A stretch of 64,000 nt of DNA from an uncultured Bacteroidales bacterium. Its GTDB lineage: Bacteria > Bacteroidota > Bacteroidia > Bacteroidales > P3. Location of the stretch: the NCBI GenBank assembly GCA_947168665.1, contig CAMVMX010000005.1, positions 62,001 to 126,000 on the forward strand, read 5' to 3'. Shown here one piece after another: positions 51,946 to 61,283 of the stretch. The position numbers were made by a program, and so were the translations under genes. The notes beneath the pieces are model-generated. The model was given only the letters and a program-made list of their open reading frames with translations. It was not told the DNA's origin and did not search any database. Within the stretch, counting starts at the first letter, position 1, and every line of letters begins with the position of its first letter.

Positions 51946-53837
51946 CTTCTTGTCTTTTTGTTCGTTTTATGCGTCCTCGATCCTTGCAAGCCGGGAAACC
52001 AACTTCGCACCGGCCTGTCAAGCCCCAGCCCGTTCATATAGTTATACGTCGCCGTGCGCAGGCCGCGCCCCACCTCCTCAATGTCATAGTCAAACTGCGG
52101 GCCACCCGCCGCCGGTTCCCAGTCCACCTCGTTGTTGCAGAACGCATTCGGCTCCATGTCCGGCCGCCGGGCTCCGTAGCGCTCCGGGTTCTGTCCTGAA
52201 GGGCTGTGGCACGTCATGGCATAGCGGTGCCAGAAAGCACTCTGCACAATCCCCTCGTCAAACATGCGGCGCACCGTGTCCAATGCGCTGAGCGTTTCCT
52301 GCAGCGTCTCGGTCGGGAAACCGTACATCAGGTAAGTGTGCACCATGATGCCCGCGTCGCGGAAATGGCGGCACGCCTCCACCGTCTGCTCAATCGTCAC
52401 CCCCTTGTCCATCAACTGCAACAGGCGGTCCGACGCCACCTCCAGTCCCCCGCTCACGGCCACACATCCCGCCCTTGCCAGCTTGCTGCACAGCTCAGCC
52501 GTATAAGCCTTCTCAAACCGGATATTGCCCCAAAAAGTCATCGTCAGTCCGCGGCGCAACAGCTCGTCGCACACCTCGCCCAGCAGCCTTGGCGGCAGAG
52601 CTTCGTCCACAAAATGAAAGCCGCTGCATCCCGTCTGCGCCGCCACACGCTCCATCGTGTCCACCACCCGCACAGCCGACGGGGCCGCAAAGCGTCCTAT
52701 ATAATCCAGTGACGTGTCGCAGAATGCACACCGGTGCCAATAGCATCCGTGAGCCATCATCAGTTTGTTCCAGCGCCCGTCGCTCCACAGGCGGTGCATC
52801 GGGTTGGTCATATCGGCGGTGGACAGATACAGCCGCAATGGCAGCCCGCCGAAATCGGGGTCGCCGTTCTCCACCGTCTCGCCGCTGTTCGGCAGCTCCC
52901 ACTCCACCGTCCCGTCGGTGCGCCGCCATAGCGTCCGCACCAGCCCGCTTTCCGGGCATTTCCCCTCCAGCCATTCGGCCATGCGCCGCAGAGGCAGCTC
53001 GCCGTCGTCAAAGGTGATGAAATCGCAATAGTCAAACACGCGGCTGTCGCGCAGCCGCCGCCACTCCGTGTTCACAAATCCGCCGCCGATGCCCACGACG
53101 GGCCTTCCGCCGGAACTTCCTGCGGGAGGGAGAGCCGCGCGCCCTCCCTCCTCCGCCCTCCGGCGGCTCATGACCAGTGCGCCGCAGCGCAGTGCCGCAT
53201 ACAGGCAGCCGGGGAACGGTACCGAGAAACAAACCACATCGGGCCGCTCGCGCTCCAGATGGGCGTTGAGCAGGTCGGCCATCAGCTCGTCCACCGCCGA
53301 CGGCGGGGCGGACAAGGCCTCCCGCAACTCGTCAAAATCAGGGGCGAAGGAAGCCAGCTGCTCGGCATAATTCACAAGCCCGAAATGGGGATCCACCCCT
53401 TTGCGCACGGCGTCCGCCACCTCCTCGACAAACAGGGTGGCCAAATACCGTGCGCGGTCCGTAATGCCCGCGTTGCCGAAAGCCCACTCCACATCCTCCG
53501 CCTGTCTCATTCTCCGCCCTTGGGGCAACAGGCTCCCGTTTGCGATGCGCCACGCCAGCGTGTCGTCCTCCCCGCGCAGAAAACGCATTACCGGCTCCAC
53601 CACCCCGGCGGCCTGCAGCAGCACTCCCGCCATGCGGCCGCCGCCCTGCCCGTCAGCGGCCCATCGGGCGGCCCGGCGCAGCCAGTCGGCACGCATCATC
53701 CTGTCCACCAGCTCTATGCCTAAGTCGGCCTGTGCCACCATGTGTCCGCACCCCTCCAAATAGCCTTTCAGCACCGCCGTGGCGGGATAGGGCGTGTTGA
53801 GCTGGGTGAGCGGTGGGGTTATCAACAAATATTTCAT
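51942..53837 (-). CDS. B12-binding-type radical SAM protein
   Basis: A protein of 631 residues from the ATG at 53837 (635 from an ATG four codons upstream). The opening KYLLITPPLTQLNTPYPAT is typical of cobalamin-binding radical SAM proteins. Counting from the upstream ATG, the iron-sulphur motif is CYWHRCAFC (Cys369, Cys374, Cys377), which is C-x4-C-x2-C rather than the usual C-x3-C-x2-C, followed by DTSLDYIGRF. Later radical SAM landmarks are GFHFVDEALPP, GNIRFEKAY and SGGLEVASDRLLQLMDKG. The substrate is unknown. It overlaps the downstream membrane protein gene by four bases. The coding strand is G-rich, opposite to the C-rich - strand genes at 24-29 kb. Confidence 0.88.
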   Translation of the reverse strand: MKYLLITPPLTQLNTPYPATAVLKGYLEGCGHMVAQADLGIELVDRMMRADWLRRAARWAADGQGGGRMAGVLLQAAGVVEPVMRFLRGEDDTLAWRIANGSLLPQGRRMRQAEDVEWAFGNAGITDRARYLATLFVEEVADAVRKGVDPHFGLVNYAEQLASFAPDFDELREALSAPPSAVDELMADLLNAHLERERPDVVCFSVPFPGCLYAALRCGALVMSRRRAEEGGRAALPPAGSSGGRPVVGIGGGFVNTEWRRLRDSRVFDYCDFITFDDGELPLRRMAEWLEGKCPESGLVRTLWRRTDGTVEWELPNSGETVENGDPDFGGLPLRLYLSTADMTNPMHRLWSDGRWNKLMMAHGCYWHRCAFCDTSLDYIGRFAAPSAVRVVDTMERVAAQTGCSGFHFVDEALPPRLLGEVCDELLRRGLTMTFWGNIRFEKAYTAELCSKLARAGCVAVSGGLEVASDRLLQLMDKGVTIEQTVEACRHFRDAGIMVHTYLMYGFPTETLQETLSALDTVRRMFDEGIVQSAFWHRYAMTCHSPSGQNPERYGARRPDMEPNAFCNNEVDWEPAAGGPQFDYDIEEVGRGLRTATYNYMNGLGLDRPVRSWFPGLQGSRTHKTNKKTRR

Positions 53838-53879
53838 ACCGTATTGCAACGCAAAAAAGAACCTTCATCCAACAAAACG

Positions 53880-53909
53880 TTGAAGAATAAAAAATATTGT
53901 GTATCTTTG
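53880..53909 (+). promoter_or_regulatory. Promoter of the 260-residue exported protein gene
   Basis: -33 TTG at 53880-53882 and -7 box TATCTTTG at 53902-53909, 19 bases apart, 55 bases before the ATG. Confidence 0.75.
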
Positions 53910-53964
53910 CAGCGTCAACACAACAGCAACACCCGGCACCCCCAGCCCATAAACACTTGTCATA

Positions 53965-54747
53965 ATGAAACAAATCATCCTTGCACTCATCGGTTTAGGC
54001 CTTGGCTTGAACCTTGCCGCCCAATCATTTTCCGATTCGTTCTACGATGCCCTGAACAGCGACAACCTGCCCCAGCAGCGGCGCATCCTGGCCGAATGGA
54101 CGGCGGCCACCCCCGACGACATCGACCTCTACATAGCCCGCTTCAACCACTACATCAACTACTCCATGACGCTGGCCGAGAGCTCCGCCGCAGCCAGCGC
54201 ACTGGCCGACAGCGGCCTGGCCGTGATTGACCGCGCCATCGGCCTCTTCCCCGACCGGCTGGACCTCCGTTTCGGCAAAATCTACTTCCTCGGGCAGACC
54301 ATGCAGTGGCAGCCTTTCGCCGACGAGATACTCTCCACCCTCGACCGCTCCGGGGCCATCGGCCACCGATGGCAGTTCCCCAACTTCGACAATGAGGGGG
54401 AGGTCCTCATCGTCGAAGGCGTGCAGGACTATCTCTACACCCTTTTCGACGCAGTCCAGAATGCCGGGCAGGACGGCAGCACCGACATCGTGCCCAACAT
54501 CAGGCGCATCGCCCACCGCGCCGCACAGCTTTTCCCCAGCGAGCCCTCGTTCCTCTCGGCGCTGGCCTACACCTACATCCACGACGGCGACCTGCCGACC
54601 GCCTTGCGCCACCTGAACCGCGCCGAGCAGCTGGCGCCTACCGACCGTGCCGTGCTGCAACAGCTGGTGGACGTCCACACCCGCATGAAAAACAAGAAAA
54701 TGGCCGCTCAATACCGCGCCCGTCTGGACGAGCTGCAACGCCCTTAG
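53965..54747 (+). CDS. Exported TPR-like protein
   Basis: A 260-residue protein with a signal peptide (KQIILALIGLGLGLNLAAQ). The mature part is helical with tetratricopeptide-like repeats, clearest near the end: PSFLSALAYTYIHDGDLPTAL followed by RHLNRAEQLAPTDRAVLQQL and MKNKKMAAQYRARLDE. Such proteins are usually scaffolds in the periplasm. It has its own promoter and no gene follows on its strand, so it is monocistronic. No partner can be named. Confidence 0.78.
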   Translation: MKQIILALIGLGLGLNLAAQSFSDSFYDALNSDNLPQQRRILAEWTAATPDDIDLYIARFNHYINYSMTLAESSAAASALADSGLAVIDRAIGLFPDRLDLRFGKIYFLGQTMQWQPFADEILSTLDRSGAIGHRWQFPNFDNEGEVLIVEGVQDYLYTLFDAVQNAGQDGSTDIVPNIRRIAHRAAQLFPSEPSFLSALAYTYIHDGDLPTALRHLNRAEQLAPTDRAVLQQLVDVHTRMKNKKMAAQYRARLDELQRP

Positions 54748-54930
54748 TCCAATCCTTAGCCGTCATTTTTACGCCATTTAATCGTCATTTCGTCTGTCAG
54801 TATGCGTAAAAAATGAAAACGCAGTGTCGTGCGTATGGGGCGGAAGGAGCGAATGGAGGGCGGCGCAGCCCGGCTGCAACCGGGCAGCGGCACCGCGCGG
54901 ACGGCGGGCGGGCGCCGCGGGGTGCGCGGG

Positions 54931-54964
54931 AAAAAGAAAAGCCCCGCCAACAGGTGGCGGGGCT
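54931..54964 (-). terminator. Terminator of the ferredoxin gene
   Basis: On the - strand AGCCCCGCC pairs with GGCGGGGCT (54964-54956 and 54948-54940), 7-base loop, followed by TTTCTTTTT. It lies 23 bases after the ferredoxin stop. Confidence 0.9.
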
Positions 54965-54987
54965 AAATTGTAACATCATTGAAGCGA

Positions 54988-55155
54988 TTAGCCTTCGACG
55001 ATAGCACCGGTGGGGCAAGCGCCAGCGCAGGTGCCACAGCTAACGCAAGCGTCAGCGTCGATTTTGTAGATGTCGCCCTCGGAGATTGCTCCGACGGGGC
55101 ACTGGTCGATGCAAGTACCGCAAGCAACGCAGATGTCAGTGATTTTGTAAGCCAT
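54988..55155 (-). CDS. 2[4Fe-4S] ferredoxin, 55 residues
   Basis: A very short - strand gene. The protein has two clean cluster motifs, CVACGTCIDQCP (residues 9-20) and CVSCGTCAGACP (residues 37-48), i.e. C-x2-C-x2-C-x3-C-P twice, in the arrangement of clostridial-type ferredoxins. It starts MAYKITD and ends GAIVEG. It would carry electrons at low potential in anaerobic metabolism, for example with pyruvate:ferredoxin oxidoreductase. It has its own -7 box and a strong terminator, so it is expressed alone. Confidence 0.97.
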   Translation of the reverse strand: MAYKITDICVACGTCIDQCPVGAISEGDIYKIDADACVSCGTCAGACPTGAIVEG

Positions 55156-55187
55156 TTTTATCTATTTTTAGGGTTAATAACGTGGTG

Positions 55188-55195
55188 CAAAGGTA
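55188..55195 (-). promoter_or_regulatory. -7 box of the ferredoxin gene
   Basis: TACCTTTG on the - strand, 32 bases upstream of the start codon. Confidence 0.6.
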
Positions 55196-55330
55196 CAACT
55201 TTTTTCGAATATGGTGAGTGTTTTTTTTGTTGACAGGGGCAGGAGGGATGCTTGGAGCTTGATTGTCTGATTGGTGCGGGGGAATAAAAACATCGGCCGC
55301 CCTGTGGTTGGCGTGGCCGCAAGGGGTGCG

Positions 55331-56260
55331 CTACAGCCGTTTTTGGGCAGTTTTCCTGCTTATGAGGTAGGCGAGGGCGAGGGGTATGGCCGTCAGCAAG
55401 GCGACGATTATAGACAGTATGCCAAGGCCTGCCAGTACGGACAATATGTGCTGTGACAATTCTGAGGCATACACGCCGATCACTATCGCCACAACAATGA
55501 TGTAGAGGGCGAGGGCAGTCCACACCAGGATGCAGACTGCGAGCCGCCAGCTTGTTCCCCAAAAGTTGTAGCCAAACAGTTGCCGGTAGCAGATGTAGTA
55601 GTATAGTGGTATGAGGAATACGGTTATCCATTTGCTGGCGATTTCGGTGAAGGAGATGAGCAGCATCAGGGTGCTCATGAAGAGCTGTATGAAGATGTTT
55701 TCGGGAAGGGTGAGGTGCGGATTGCGCGGGGCGAAGCGGAAGACTATGTAGGTGGGTACTATCATCAGCATGGTTTGTATCATCATGGTCCATCCGGGGT
55801 TGTCGGCCATCCAGGTGTAGGCGGTGTGGAACAGGGTGTTGTATTTGTCTTTGGGGTCGCCATCCAGATTGATGGCGACGGCAATGGCGTCCTGGCCGAT
55901 GAGATGCATGACGACGACGTAGATGAGGCCTACGATGAAGAGCATGTTGACGGGTTTGTAGCAGATTTGCCTATGTCCGCCGATGTAGTCGCTGATGAGG
56001 TGGCCTGGTCGCCATAGGAGCTGCAGGAGTGTGGAGGGCAGGGAGCGGGAGTCCATGCCCCAAACATCGAGGATGCTTTTGCCCACCCATTTCCATGTGA
56101 TGCGGCCGTCGCCGGCCTGTTGCGAGCATACGGGGCAGTAGTTGCCTGTGTACTCGTGGCCGCAGTTGGCGCAGCGGTGTCCGCTCAGTTCTCTGTCGGG
56201 ATAGGTTGGCGGGTGGCTGAACGAGGCGGCGAGGTGTTTCAGGCTTTTTTTTGCTCCCAT
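55331..56260 (-). CDS. DUF3667 membrane protein with zinc ribbon
   Basis: A 309-residue protein whose start is taken at the ATG at 56260, eight bases after the upstream stop. Residues 29-45 form a zinc ribbon (CANCGHEYTGNYCPVC), then SRSLPSTLLQLLWRPGHLISDY and GGHRQICYKPVNMLF, the DUF3667 hallmark, and four to five hydrophobic helices. The function is unknown; the family is common in Bacteroidota. It is closely spaced after the nucleoside-recognition protein gene, so the two are probably co-expressed. Confidence 0.86.
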   Translation of the reverse strand: MGAKKSLKHLAASFSHPPTYPDRELSGHRCANCGHEYTGNYCPVCSQQAGDGRITWKWVGKSILDVWGMDSRSLPSTLLQLLWRPGHLISDYIGGHRQICYKPVNMLFIVGLIYVVVMHLIGQDAIAVAINLDGDPKDKYNTLFHTAYTWMADNPGWTMMIQTMLMIVPTYIVFRFAPRNPHLTLPENIFIQLFMSTLMLLISFTEIASKWITVFLIPLYYYICYRQLFGYNFWGTSWRLAVCILVWTALALYIIVVAIVIGVYASELSQHILSVLAGLGILSIIVALLTAIPLALAYLISRKTAQKRL

Positions 56261-56268
56261 ACGGTGTT

Positions 56269-57504
56269 TTAGATGAGGCTGAGCAGCACCCAGAGCCAGT
56301 GGGCTGCGATGCCGGCGCAAAGGCCGCCGATGGTGTGGGCTCCGATGGCTTTGCCAATCAGTTTGCGGTAGCCGAGGGTGTCGAGCATGGCGGTGTGGGT
56401 GGAGAGGTATCCGCTCCAGCACATGCCCATGGCGGTGAAGACGGCGATGGCGTTGTTGTCGATGATGCCTTCGGAGATGAAGCGTGGCACAAGGCCGAGG
56501 GCGGCGCCCACGGCGCCGAGGGCGGTGATGGGGAAGGATACGAGGGCACCGTTTTGGAAGCCGAAGAGCCAGTAGAAGACGACGTTGATTTTGTCGGCCA
56601 GCCAGGTGATGACGGGTACGCCTTCGTAGGCGGCGCCGGTGTACTGGTGGGTGGCGGCGTCGGGGCCGAAGGTGAGCATCATGACGAGGGTGGAGATGCA
56701 GAGCACGCCGGGGATGATGGCGAAGCCGATGCTTACGCCGTCTTTGCCGCCGTCGAGGAGGGAGTTGAGGAACCGCTGGAAGACGGAGCCTTCGCTCTTG
56801 AAGGAGATTTGCTGCTCGTCGCCGGAGTATTCGGCCACGGGGGTGTCGAGCTCGGGATAGGAGCGGAGGGTGAACCGCTGCATGAGACGGGTGGAGACGA
56901 TGCTGCCGATGATGGCGCCGACGATGCCCACGAGGGCGCCTTTGCCGAAGCCGAGGCCGGTCATGAAGGCCAGCACCATGAGGCCCATGCCGAAGGCGGT
57001 GCCGAAGTTGGTGAGGGATACGAGCTGGTATTTCTTGAAGTATTGGGAGAAGTTTTTGTCCTGGGCCAGGGAGATGATGGCGGGGTTGTCGGAGAGGAAG
57101 GTGAGGATGGCACCGAGGGCGGCGACGCCGGGCAGGTTGTAGAGGGGTTTCATGAGGGGGCGCAGGATGTTCTCCAGCAGGCGGACTACGCCGAATTCGA
57201 CCAGCAGTTTGCCGATGGCGCCCATGAGGACGCAGATGGCCATGATGTAGAACACGGTTTCAAGCAGCAGGTGGTAGGCGGTCTGCATGAAGGTGTTGAG
57301 CATGTGGGGGAGGGTCATCTTGTAGGCCATGAACCAGAAGAAGGCTATGAAGATGATGAGGAAGATGATGGCCTCGATGGAGCGTTTGCTGGTGAACTTG
57401 AGGGGGCTGCCGATTTTGAAACGGCGCTCGATGCTGCGGAAGGCAGACTCGGCCCAGCGGGCATAGCCCGTGGTTTTGTTTTTTCGGTGGTTGTGTATTT
57501 CCAT
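56269..57504 (-). CDS. Nucleoside-recognition domain (YjiH-like) membrane protein
   Basis: A 411-residue polytopic protein with about eight hydrophobic segments. The start is the ATG at 57504, or one five codons upstream. Two Gate/nucleoside-recognition halves are visible: FLSDNPAIISLAQDKNFSQY with FGTAFGMGLMVLAFM, and SIGFAIIPGVLCISTLVMML with GMCWSGYLSTHTAMLDTLG. Family members are predicted nucleoside or ion transport proteins without a firm substrate. The DUF3667 gene follows eight bases later. Confidence 0.83.
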   Translation of the reverse strand: MEIHNHRKNKTTGYARWAESAFRSIERRFKIGSPLKFTSKRSIEAIIFLIIFIAFFWFMAYKMTLPHMLNTFMQTAYHLLLETVFYIMAICVLMGAIGKLLVEFGVVRLLENILRPLMKPLYNLPGVAALGAILTFLSDNPAIISLAQDKNFSQYFKKYQLVSLTNFGTAFGMGLMVLAFMTGLGFGKGALVGIVGAIIGSIVSTRLMQRFTLRSYPELDTPVAEYSGDEQQISFKSEGSVFQRFLNSLLDGGKDGVSIGFAIIPGVLCISTLVMMLTFGPDAATHQYTGAAYEGVPVITWLADKINVVFYWLFGFQNGALVSFPITALGAVGAALGLVPRFISEGIIDNNAIAVFTAMGMCWSGYLSTHTAMLDTLGYRKLIGKAIGAHTIGGLCAGIAAHWLWVLLSLI

Positions 57505-57547
57505 AATGAGGGGCGCCAAAATGCCGCCGGTTTAAGTTATAGGGTTT

Positions 57548-58696
57548 CTACTGTTGGTTTTCTTGCATGATGCGGGCCATGCGCTGTTTGAGCATGCGGT
57601 AGATTTCCATGCTCCAGGTGATGCCGATGTTGGCGCGGAGGGAGTTGGTGACGACATCGGGGCTGGCGGTGCGGCGGTTGGCCACAAAGGCGTGGAGCCG
57701 GAAGTCGGGGCAGACTTTGGGGTGGTATTCCATGCCGAGGCCATAGGTGAGGTGGCTGTTGCCGGTCTGGCAGAAGATGTCGTAGTAGCCGAGGTCGATG
57801 TTGGTGCCGATGCCGAAGCCGGGGAGTGCGTTGTCGGAGTGGTTCTGCTCGTAGGCCCCTTTGACGAAGATGTTCCACTCTTTGTTGAAATAGACGTTGG
57901 CGCAGCTGACGACGGCGAAGTTGTTGCCCCAGTCCTCAAGGCCGTTGGCGTGGTGGATGAGGTCGAGGTAGATGTCCCAGTTGTCGTATTCCAGTTCGTG
58001 GCCGATGGCGATGTAGTTCATGAATTTGCGGTCGGGACGTTGGAACATGTTGACGGAGTGGAGGAGTTTGAGGTGGCCCACTTTGCCGCTGTAGAAGAGG
58101 TTGTATGACATGAGGCCGCTTTTCCATTCGTTGCCGAGGCCGTAGCCAAGGTTGGCGCCATAGTGGACGTAGGGGGAGTTGGCCACCTGGAAGAGGAGCA
58201 TGTGGTTGGCGTCGTCGGTTTTATAGGCGGCGGCGACAGCGGGCTGGAAGCAATAGAAGTTGTCCCAGTAGTTGGTGCTGAAGAGGACATTGATGGGGGG
58301 GGCGTCGTATTCGAAGCCACCGACGGCGAGAGCGTCTTTACCGAAACGGAGCATCCAGTTGGAGGAGGGGGTGTAGTTGACATAGAGGAAGTCGGTGTTG
58401 TCGAAGAGGCTGACGCTGCCCGGCGAGGCAATGATGCGCTGGCGGAAGAAGTAGGAGAACTTTTCGCCAAGAGGGCCGCCGATGACGAAGTTGAAGTAGC
58501 GGCCGTGGAAGCCGTAGGGGTTTTCGACTTCGAAGTCGCGGCTGTTGGTGGTGTGGTAGTAGTCGAAGTCGGCGCGTGCCTCAAGTTTTATCTGGGTGAA
58601 GATGGGCGTGAAGTCGACCTGGGCCTGTGCCATGGGGGTAATTGCGAGCACAGAGAGCAGTGCAAACAGGCGTAATGTTTTTTGTTTCAGAGTCAT
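57548..58696 (-). CDS. Porin family outer-membrane protein
   Basis: A 382-residue exported barrel protein with the start at the ATG at 58696. The signal peptide (LRLFALLSVLAITPMAQAQ) is followed by strands such as EARADFDYYHTTNSRDFE, FVIGGPLGEKFSYFFRQRI, WMLRFGKDALAVGGFEYD and YGLGMEYHPK, as in phosphate-selective porin-like proteins. It would form a channel in the outer membrane. It lies 43 bases upstream of the nucleoside-recognition gene and may be in the same transcript, which would supply outer- and inner-membrane passage for one substrate; that link is inference. Confidence 0.8.
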   Translation of the reverse strand: MTLKQKTLRLFALLSVLAITPMAQAQVDFTPIFTQIKLEARADFDYYHTTNSRDFEVENPYGFHGRYFNFVIGGPLGEKFSYFFRQRIIASPGSVSLFDNTDFLYVNYTPSSNWMLRFGKDALAVGGFEYDAPPINVLFSTNYWDNFYCFQPAVAAAYKTDDANHMLLFQVANSPYVHYGANLGYGLGNEWKSGLMSYNLFYSGKVGHLKLLHSVNMFQRPDRKFMNYIAIGHELEYDNWDIYLDLIHHANGLEDWGNNFAVVSCANVYFNKEWNIFVKGAYEQNHSDNALPGFGIGTNIDLGYYDIFCQTGNSHLTYGLGMEYHPKVCPDFRLHAFVANRRTASPDVVTNSLRANIGITWSMEIYRMLKQRMARIMQENQQ

Positions 58697-58726
58697 ATAT
58701 AAATCTTTTTTATGTAGTGATTGTTG

Positions 58727-58734
58727 CAAAAATA
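58727..58734 (-). promoter_or_regulatory. -7 box of the porin gene
   Basis: TATTTTTG on the - strand, 30 bases upstream of the ATG at 58696. Confidence 0.55.
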
Positions 58735-58974
58735 CGAAATTATATTGATAAAGCGTTTTTTGAAATGGATTTTTTCGGCACAGGCGTGGACAGCAGGGCG
58801 GATGGGGGTGTGCGGAACGGGCTGCCTTTGCGACTGATAGGGGTGAGGGGAGAAAAAAAAAGTGGTGTAGGCGGGCGATTAGGGCAATAAAGCGGGGTGG
58901 ACTGCGTTAAAGCGTCAATGCAAAACAGCAAGAAACAAGAATAGTAGTAGTAACAGTCCATCAAAAGCACGTTT

Positions 58975-61236
58975 ATGTCGTCGTTGCCTCCCATTTTTAT
59001 CGATTTGGCTATTATCCTTATTACTGCCGGCGTAATTACGGTGGTGTTCAAGTGGTTGAAGCAGCCTTTGGTGTTGGGATACATTGTGGCGGGCTTTTTC
59101 ATAGGGCCTTATTTCCCGTGGTTTCCGGCCATCACAGACGAGAGCAATGTGCATGTGTGGAGCGACATCGGAATTGTGTTTCTGATGTTTGCTTTGGGCT
59201 TGGAGTTCAGCATCAAGAAGTTGAAGCGGGTGGGAGCCACAGGGGCTATTACGGCCTTGACGGAGCTGGCTGTGATGTTTGTCGCGGGCAACACGGTGGG
59301 CCATCTGCTGGGCATGGGGACAATGGACTGTGTGTTTCTGGGCTGCATGCTGTCAATCTCGTCCACGACGATTATCATCAAGTCGTTTGACGACTTGAAG
59401 CTGAAGCAGCAACGGTTCACAGGTACGGTGACTGCGGTGCTGGTGGTGGAGGATTTGGTGGCGGTGCTGCTGCTGGTGGTGCTGAGCACGCTGAGTGTGG
59501 GCAAGAGTTTTGACGGTGTCGAGCTGGCGATGAGTATGGTTAAGCTGGTCTTCTCGCTGATTGTGTGGTTCACGTTTGGAATATTCCTTGTGCCGACATT
59601 CCTGCGCTGGATGCGCCGGTGGATGACGGAGGAGACGTTGTGCATAGTGGCTGTGGGGTTGTGTTTCGGGATGGTGGTGATGGCGGACTTTGCCGGTTTT
59701 TCCACTGCCTTGGGGGCTTTTGTGATGGGGGCTATCCTGAGCGAGACTATCGAGGCCGATGTGATTCACCGCATCATCACCCCGCTGAAGAATTTGTTCG
59801 GGGCGGTGTTTTTTGTGTCGGTGGGCATGCTGGTGAATCCCGAAGTGCTGGCCAAGCAATGGCTTCCGATATTGGTGATTGCCGCTGTGGTGGTTGTAGT
59901 GAAGTCGAGTGCCGCCACCCTGGGCATATTGCTGAGTGGCAAGCCGCTGCGCAGTGCCATGCAGGGTGGGTTCTGTTTCTGCCAGATTGGAGAGTTCAGC
60001 TTTATCATTGCGGGACTGGGATTAAGCTTTAAGGTGATAGACCCGATGTTATACCCCATTATTGTCTCAGTGTCGATTGTGACTACCTTTGTCACACCCT
60101 ATATGATCAAGGCCGGGCTGCCCGCCTATGAGTTTGTGTGGCCCCGGCTGCCCCAGCGGCTGAAACAGGCGCTGGAGCATTACAGCACCAGTGGCCGGGT
60201 GAACACCCATGAGAAGAAGTTGGGATCATTTGTGCGGAAGCAGTTGGTGTCTATCCTGTTCTATAGTGTTATAGTGATTGCTTTGGGATTGCTGAGCATC
60301 CTGCTGCTGCGCCCTGCCATCGACGGGTTGTTCGGGTCGTGGGGCATACCCCAAGTGTGGGGACGGCTGCTGGGCATGCTGGCCACGCTGGTGGTGCAGG
60401 CCCCGTTCTTGTGGGCTCTGGCGGTGAAGAACGTGAACCGCGAGCGCATCCGCAAGATGTTGCACACCTACAGCCACAGCCAGGTGGCTGTTATACCGTT
60501 GCTGGCTTTGCGCTATTTTGTGGCGCTGTTCGTTGTGGGTTGGATTATATCGCGCTATATGCACCTTGCAGCGGGTTTGGTGGTGGTGGCAGCTATCGTG
60601 GTGGTGGCAGCCGTGCTGCTGTCGCGGCGGGCCACGGACTTCTACAACCGTATTGAAGACCATTTTGTGACTAATTTCTACCAGCGCCAGGCGCAGAATT
60701 CGTTCAAAATTCCTGAGTCGCTGGAGAAGAATTTTATCATGGAGCGGATGACGGTTTCGCCCTATTCGCCTCTTGCGGGTCTGAAGTTGAAAGACTCTCA
60801 CCTGCGGCAGAATTACGGGGTGAACCTCATCTCTATCGAGCGGGCCGGGAAGGTGTATGACCTGCCAGAGAAAGACACGCTCCTTATGCCGGCCGACCGC
60901 CTGACCATACTGGGCAGCGAAGAGCAGTTGGCCAGCGTGAGGGCTGCGGTGGAGGTGGAACCCGACATGCTCATCCACGACCATTCGGACAACGAGATTA
61001 ACACTTACCGCCTTGAGGTGGGGACCGACAGCCGTCTCATCGGCAAGTCGATAGTCAACGCCCATTTGATGGATCACTATAAATCGATGGTGATTGCCAT
61101 TGAACGTGGCAAGGACTATATGATTAACCCGTCAGCCGACACGGTGTTCCAACACGGCGATGTGGTGTGGATGGTTTCGCCGCTGGACTTGAAAATCAAC
61201 GACCTCCGGATGGATAACGTCCCCGCAGCCGATTGA
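58975..61236 (+). CDS. CPA2-type cation:proton antiporter with RCK domains
   Basis: A 753-residue KefB-like protein. Residues 1-390 are a Na+/H+ exchanger domain with about 12 helices (PLVLGYIVAGFFIGPYFP, FALGLEFSIKKLKRVG, GAILSETIEADVIHRI). A second membrane block covers about 425-560. The cytoplasmic end has two TrkA-C domains (about 595-665 and 670-745: LKLKDSHLRQNYGVNLISIE, DRLTILGSEEQL, HGDVVWMVSP). It exchanges potassium or sodium for protons and is probably gated by a ligand at the TrkA-C domains. It ends 47 bases before the protease gene. Confidence 0.93.
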   Translation: MSSLPPIFIDLAIILITAGVITVVFKWLKQPLVLGYIVAGFFIGPYFPWFPAITDESNVHVWSDIGIVFLMFALGLEFSIKKLKRVGATGAITALTELAVMFVAGNTVGHLLGMGTMDCVFLGCMLSISSTTIIIKSFDDLKLKQQRFTGTVTAVLVVEDLVAVLLLVVLSTLSVGKSFDGVELAMSMVKLVFSLIVWFTFGIFLVPTFLRWMRRWMTEETLCIVAVGLCFGMVVMADFAGFSTALGAFVMGAILSETIEADVIHRIITPLKNLFGAVFFVSVGMLVNPEVLAKQWLPILVIAAVVVVVKSSAATLGILLSGKPLRSAMQGGFCFCQIGEFSFIIAGLGLSFKVIDPMLYPIIVSVSIVTTFVTPYMIKAGLPAYEFVWPRLPQRLKQALEHYSTSGRVNTHEKKLGSFVRKQLVSILFYSVIVIALGLLSILLLRPAIDGLFGSWGIPQVWGRLLGMLATLVVQAPFLWALAVKNVNRERIRKMLHTYSHSQVAVIPLLALRYFVALFVVGWIISRYMHLAAGLVVVAAIVVVAAVLLSRRATDFYNRIEDHFVTNFYQRQAQNSFKIPESLEKNFIMERMTVSPYSPLAGLKLKDSHLRQNYGVNLISIERAGKVYDLPEKDTLLMPADRLTILGSEEQLASVRAAVEVEPDMLIHDHSDNEINTYRLEVGTDSRLIGKSIVNAHLMDHYKSMVIAIERGKDYMINPSADTVFQHGDVVWMVSPLDLKINDLRMDNVPAAD

Positions 61237-61283
61237 CACATGAGACATTCAATCACGAAAATAAAAAAACTGAATATAATATA

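Noticed and set aside
56251-57570. 439-codon + strand open frame opposite the nucleoside-recognition gene
   Set aside because: Very rich in Gly, Glu, Asp and His, typical of a shadow frame, and without a start signal.
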